A stretch of DNA of 6,818 nt from Lachnospiraceae bacterium (GTDB lineage: Bacteria; Bacillota; Clostridia; Lachnospirales; Lachnospiraceae), in assembly GCA_017404585.1 (NCBI GenBank), contig JAFRCB010000121.1:1-6818 (forward strand). The letters are read 5' to 3'. The notes beneath the pieces were generated by a model, which saw only the letters and a program-made list of their open reading frames with translations, made no database searches and was not told the origin of the DNA. Shown piece by piece: positions 6,543-6,818 of this stretch. Every line of letters begins with the position of its first letter. Position 1 is the first letter of the stretch. Both the position numbers and the translations under genes were made by a program.

Positions 6543-6818
6543 TGAGCGAAAGAGTATTCGTAGAACAGAACTTTGAAACCGTTGATCTTTCCCAGCTGAT
6601 CGCTAAAGTCGGCGACATGAAGGCAGGAGGCTACCGGTTAGGCCAGATCTGCGGTGTTGTGCTGGATGATGATACATATGAGATCATCTATACCTTTGAT
6701 AAGGGGCACCAGCTGTACAACCTCAGACTGGACATCAAGATCGGTGAAGAAGTGGAAAGTATCACTGGGATTTACTGGCCGGCATTCATCTATGAAAACG
6801 AGATCCACGATCTCTTTG
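6542..6818 (+). CDS. echD: Ech-type hydrogenase subunit D (NuoC-like), N-terminal part (cut by right edge)
   Basis: The frame opens at ATG 6542, overlapping the echC stop by one base, and stays open to the end of the window: 92 codons plus one base. EchD corresponds to the 30-kDa subunit of complex I (NuoC) and to the N-terminal domain of HycE; it packs against the large subunit in the peripheral arm and carries no cofactor of its own. The diagnostic stretch is at residues 72-92, with SITGIYWPAFIYENEIHDLF matching the family pattern of an aromatic-Pro-Ala core, an acidic ExEIxDLFG end, and the following Gly expected just past the edge. Being a stand-alone NuoC-like gene placed after a NuoB-like gene supports Ech order over formate hydrogenlyase, where this domain is fused to the large subunit. 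Whether it is fused downstream here cannot be seen. Confidence 0.88.
   Translation, partial: MSERVFVEQNFETVDLSQLIAKVGDMKAGGYRLGQICGVVLDDDTYEIIYTFDKGHQLYNLRLDIKIGEEVESITGIYWPAFIYENEIHDLF

Overview
The window looks like a stretch of chromosome from a strictly anaerobic, mid-GC Firmicute of the class Clostridia. This is inferred from strong AGGAGG-type ribosome binding sites, the gene content, and a six-gene-type Ech hydrogenase order. An amino-acid-fermenting lineage is plausible, but the species cannot be named from the sequence. All recognisable genes are on the + strand.

Layout. (1) Positions 1-435 are the 3' part of recR (recombinational repair), cut by the left edge. (2) A near-consensus promoter overlaps the recR stop codon and drives a 606-residue APC-superfamily permease (504-2324), which ends at a strong GC-rich terminator. 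(3) A 185-residue signal-peptidase-I-like protein (2424-2981) follows. It keeps the S26 fold motifs but has lost both catalytic residues (Ser to Tyr, Lys to Thr). A two-tier hairpin terminator closes this unit. (4) A well-formed promoter with an inverted repeat just downstream of the -10 box starts an operon in the order NuoL-like, NuoH-like, NuoB-like, NuoC-like, matching echA-echB-echC-echD. The right edge cuts echD after 92 codons. The large catalytic subunit (echE) and the ferredoxin-like subunit (echF) would be expected beyond the edge.

How the genes work together. EchA and EchB form the ion-translocating membrane arm. EchC and EchD belong to the peripheral arm, which in known Ech enzymes passes electrons between ferredoxin and a [NiFe] site and couples this to ion transport. 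Tightly overlapping stop/start pairs (TAATG) and embedded Shine-Dalgarno sites indicate translational coupling. The permease, the S26-like gene and the hydrogenase operon are separated by terminators, so they are probably three transcription units, although the promoter of the S26-like gene is not evident.

Most notable points: the apparently dead signal-peptidase homologue, a 34-residue Glu/Val-rich tail on EchC, a similar acidic tail on the unrelated permease, and the candidate operator at the ech promoter. I found no mobile element, CRISPR array, tRNA or rRNA gene, and nothing that clearly amounts to an undescribed multi-gene system.
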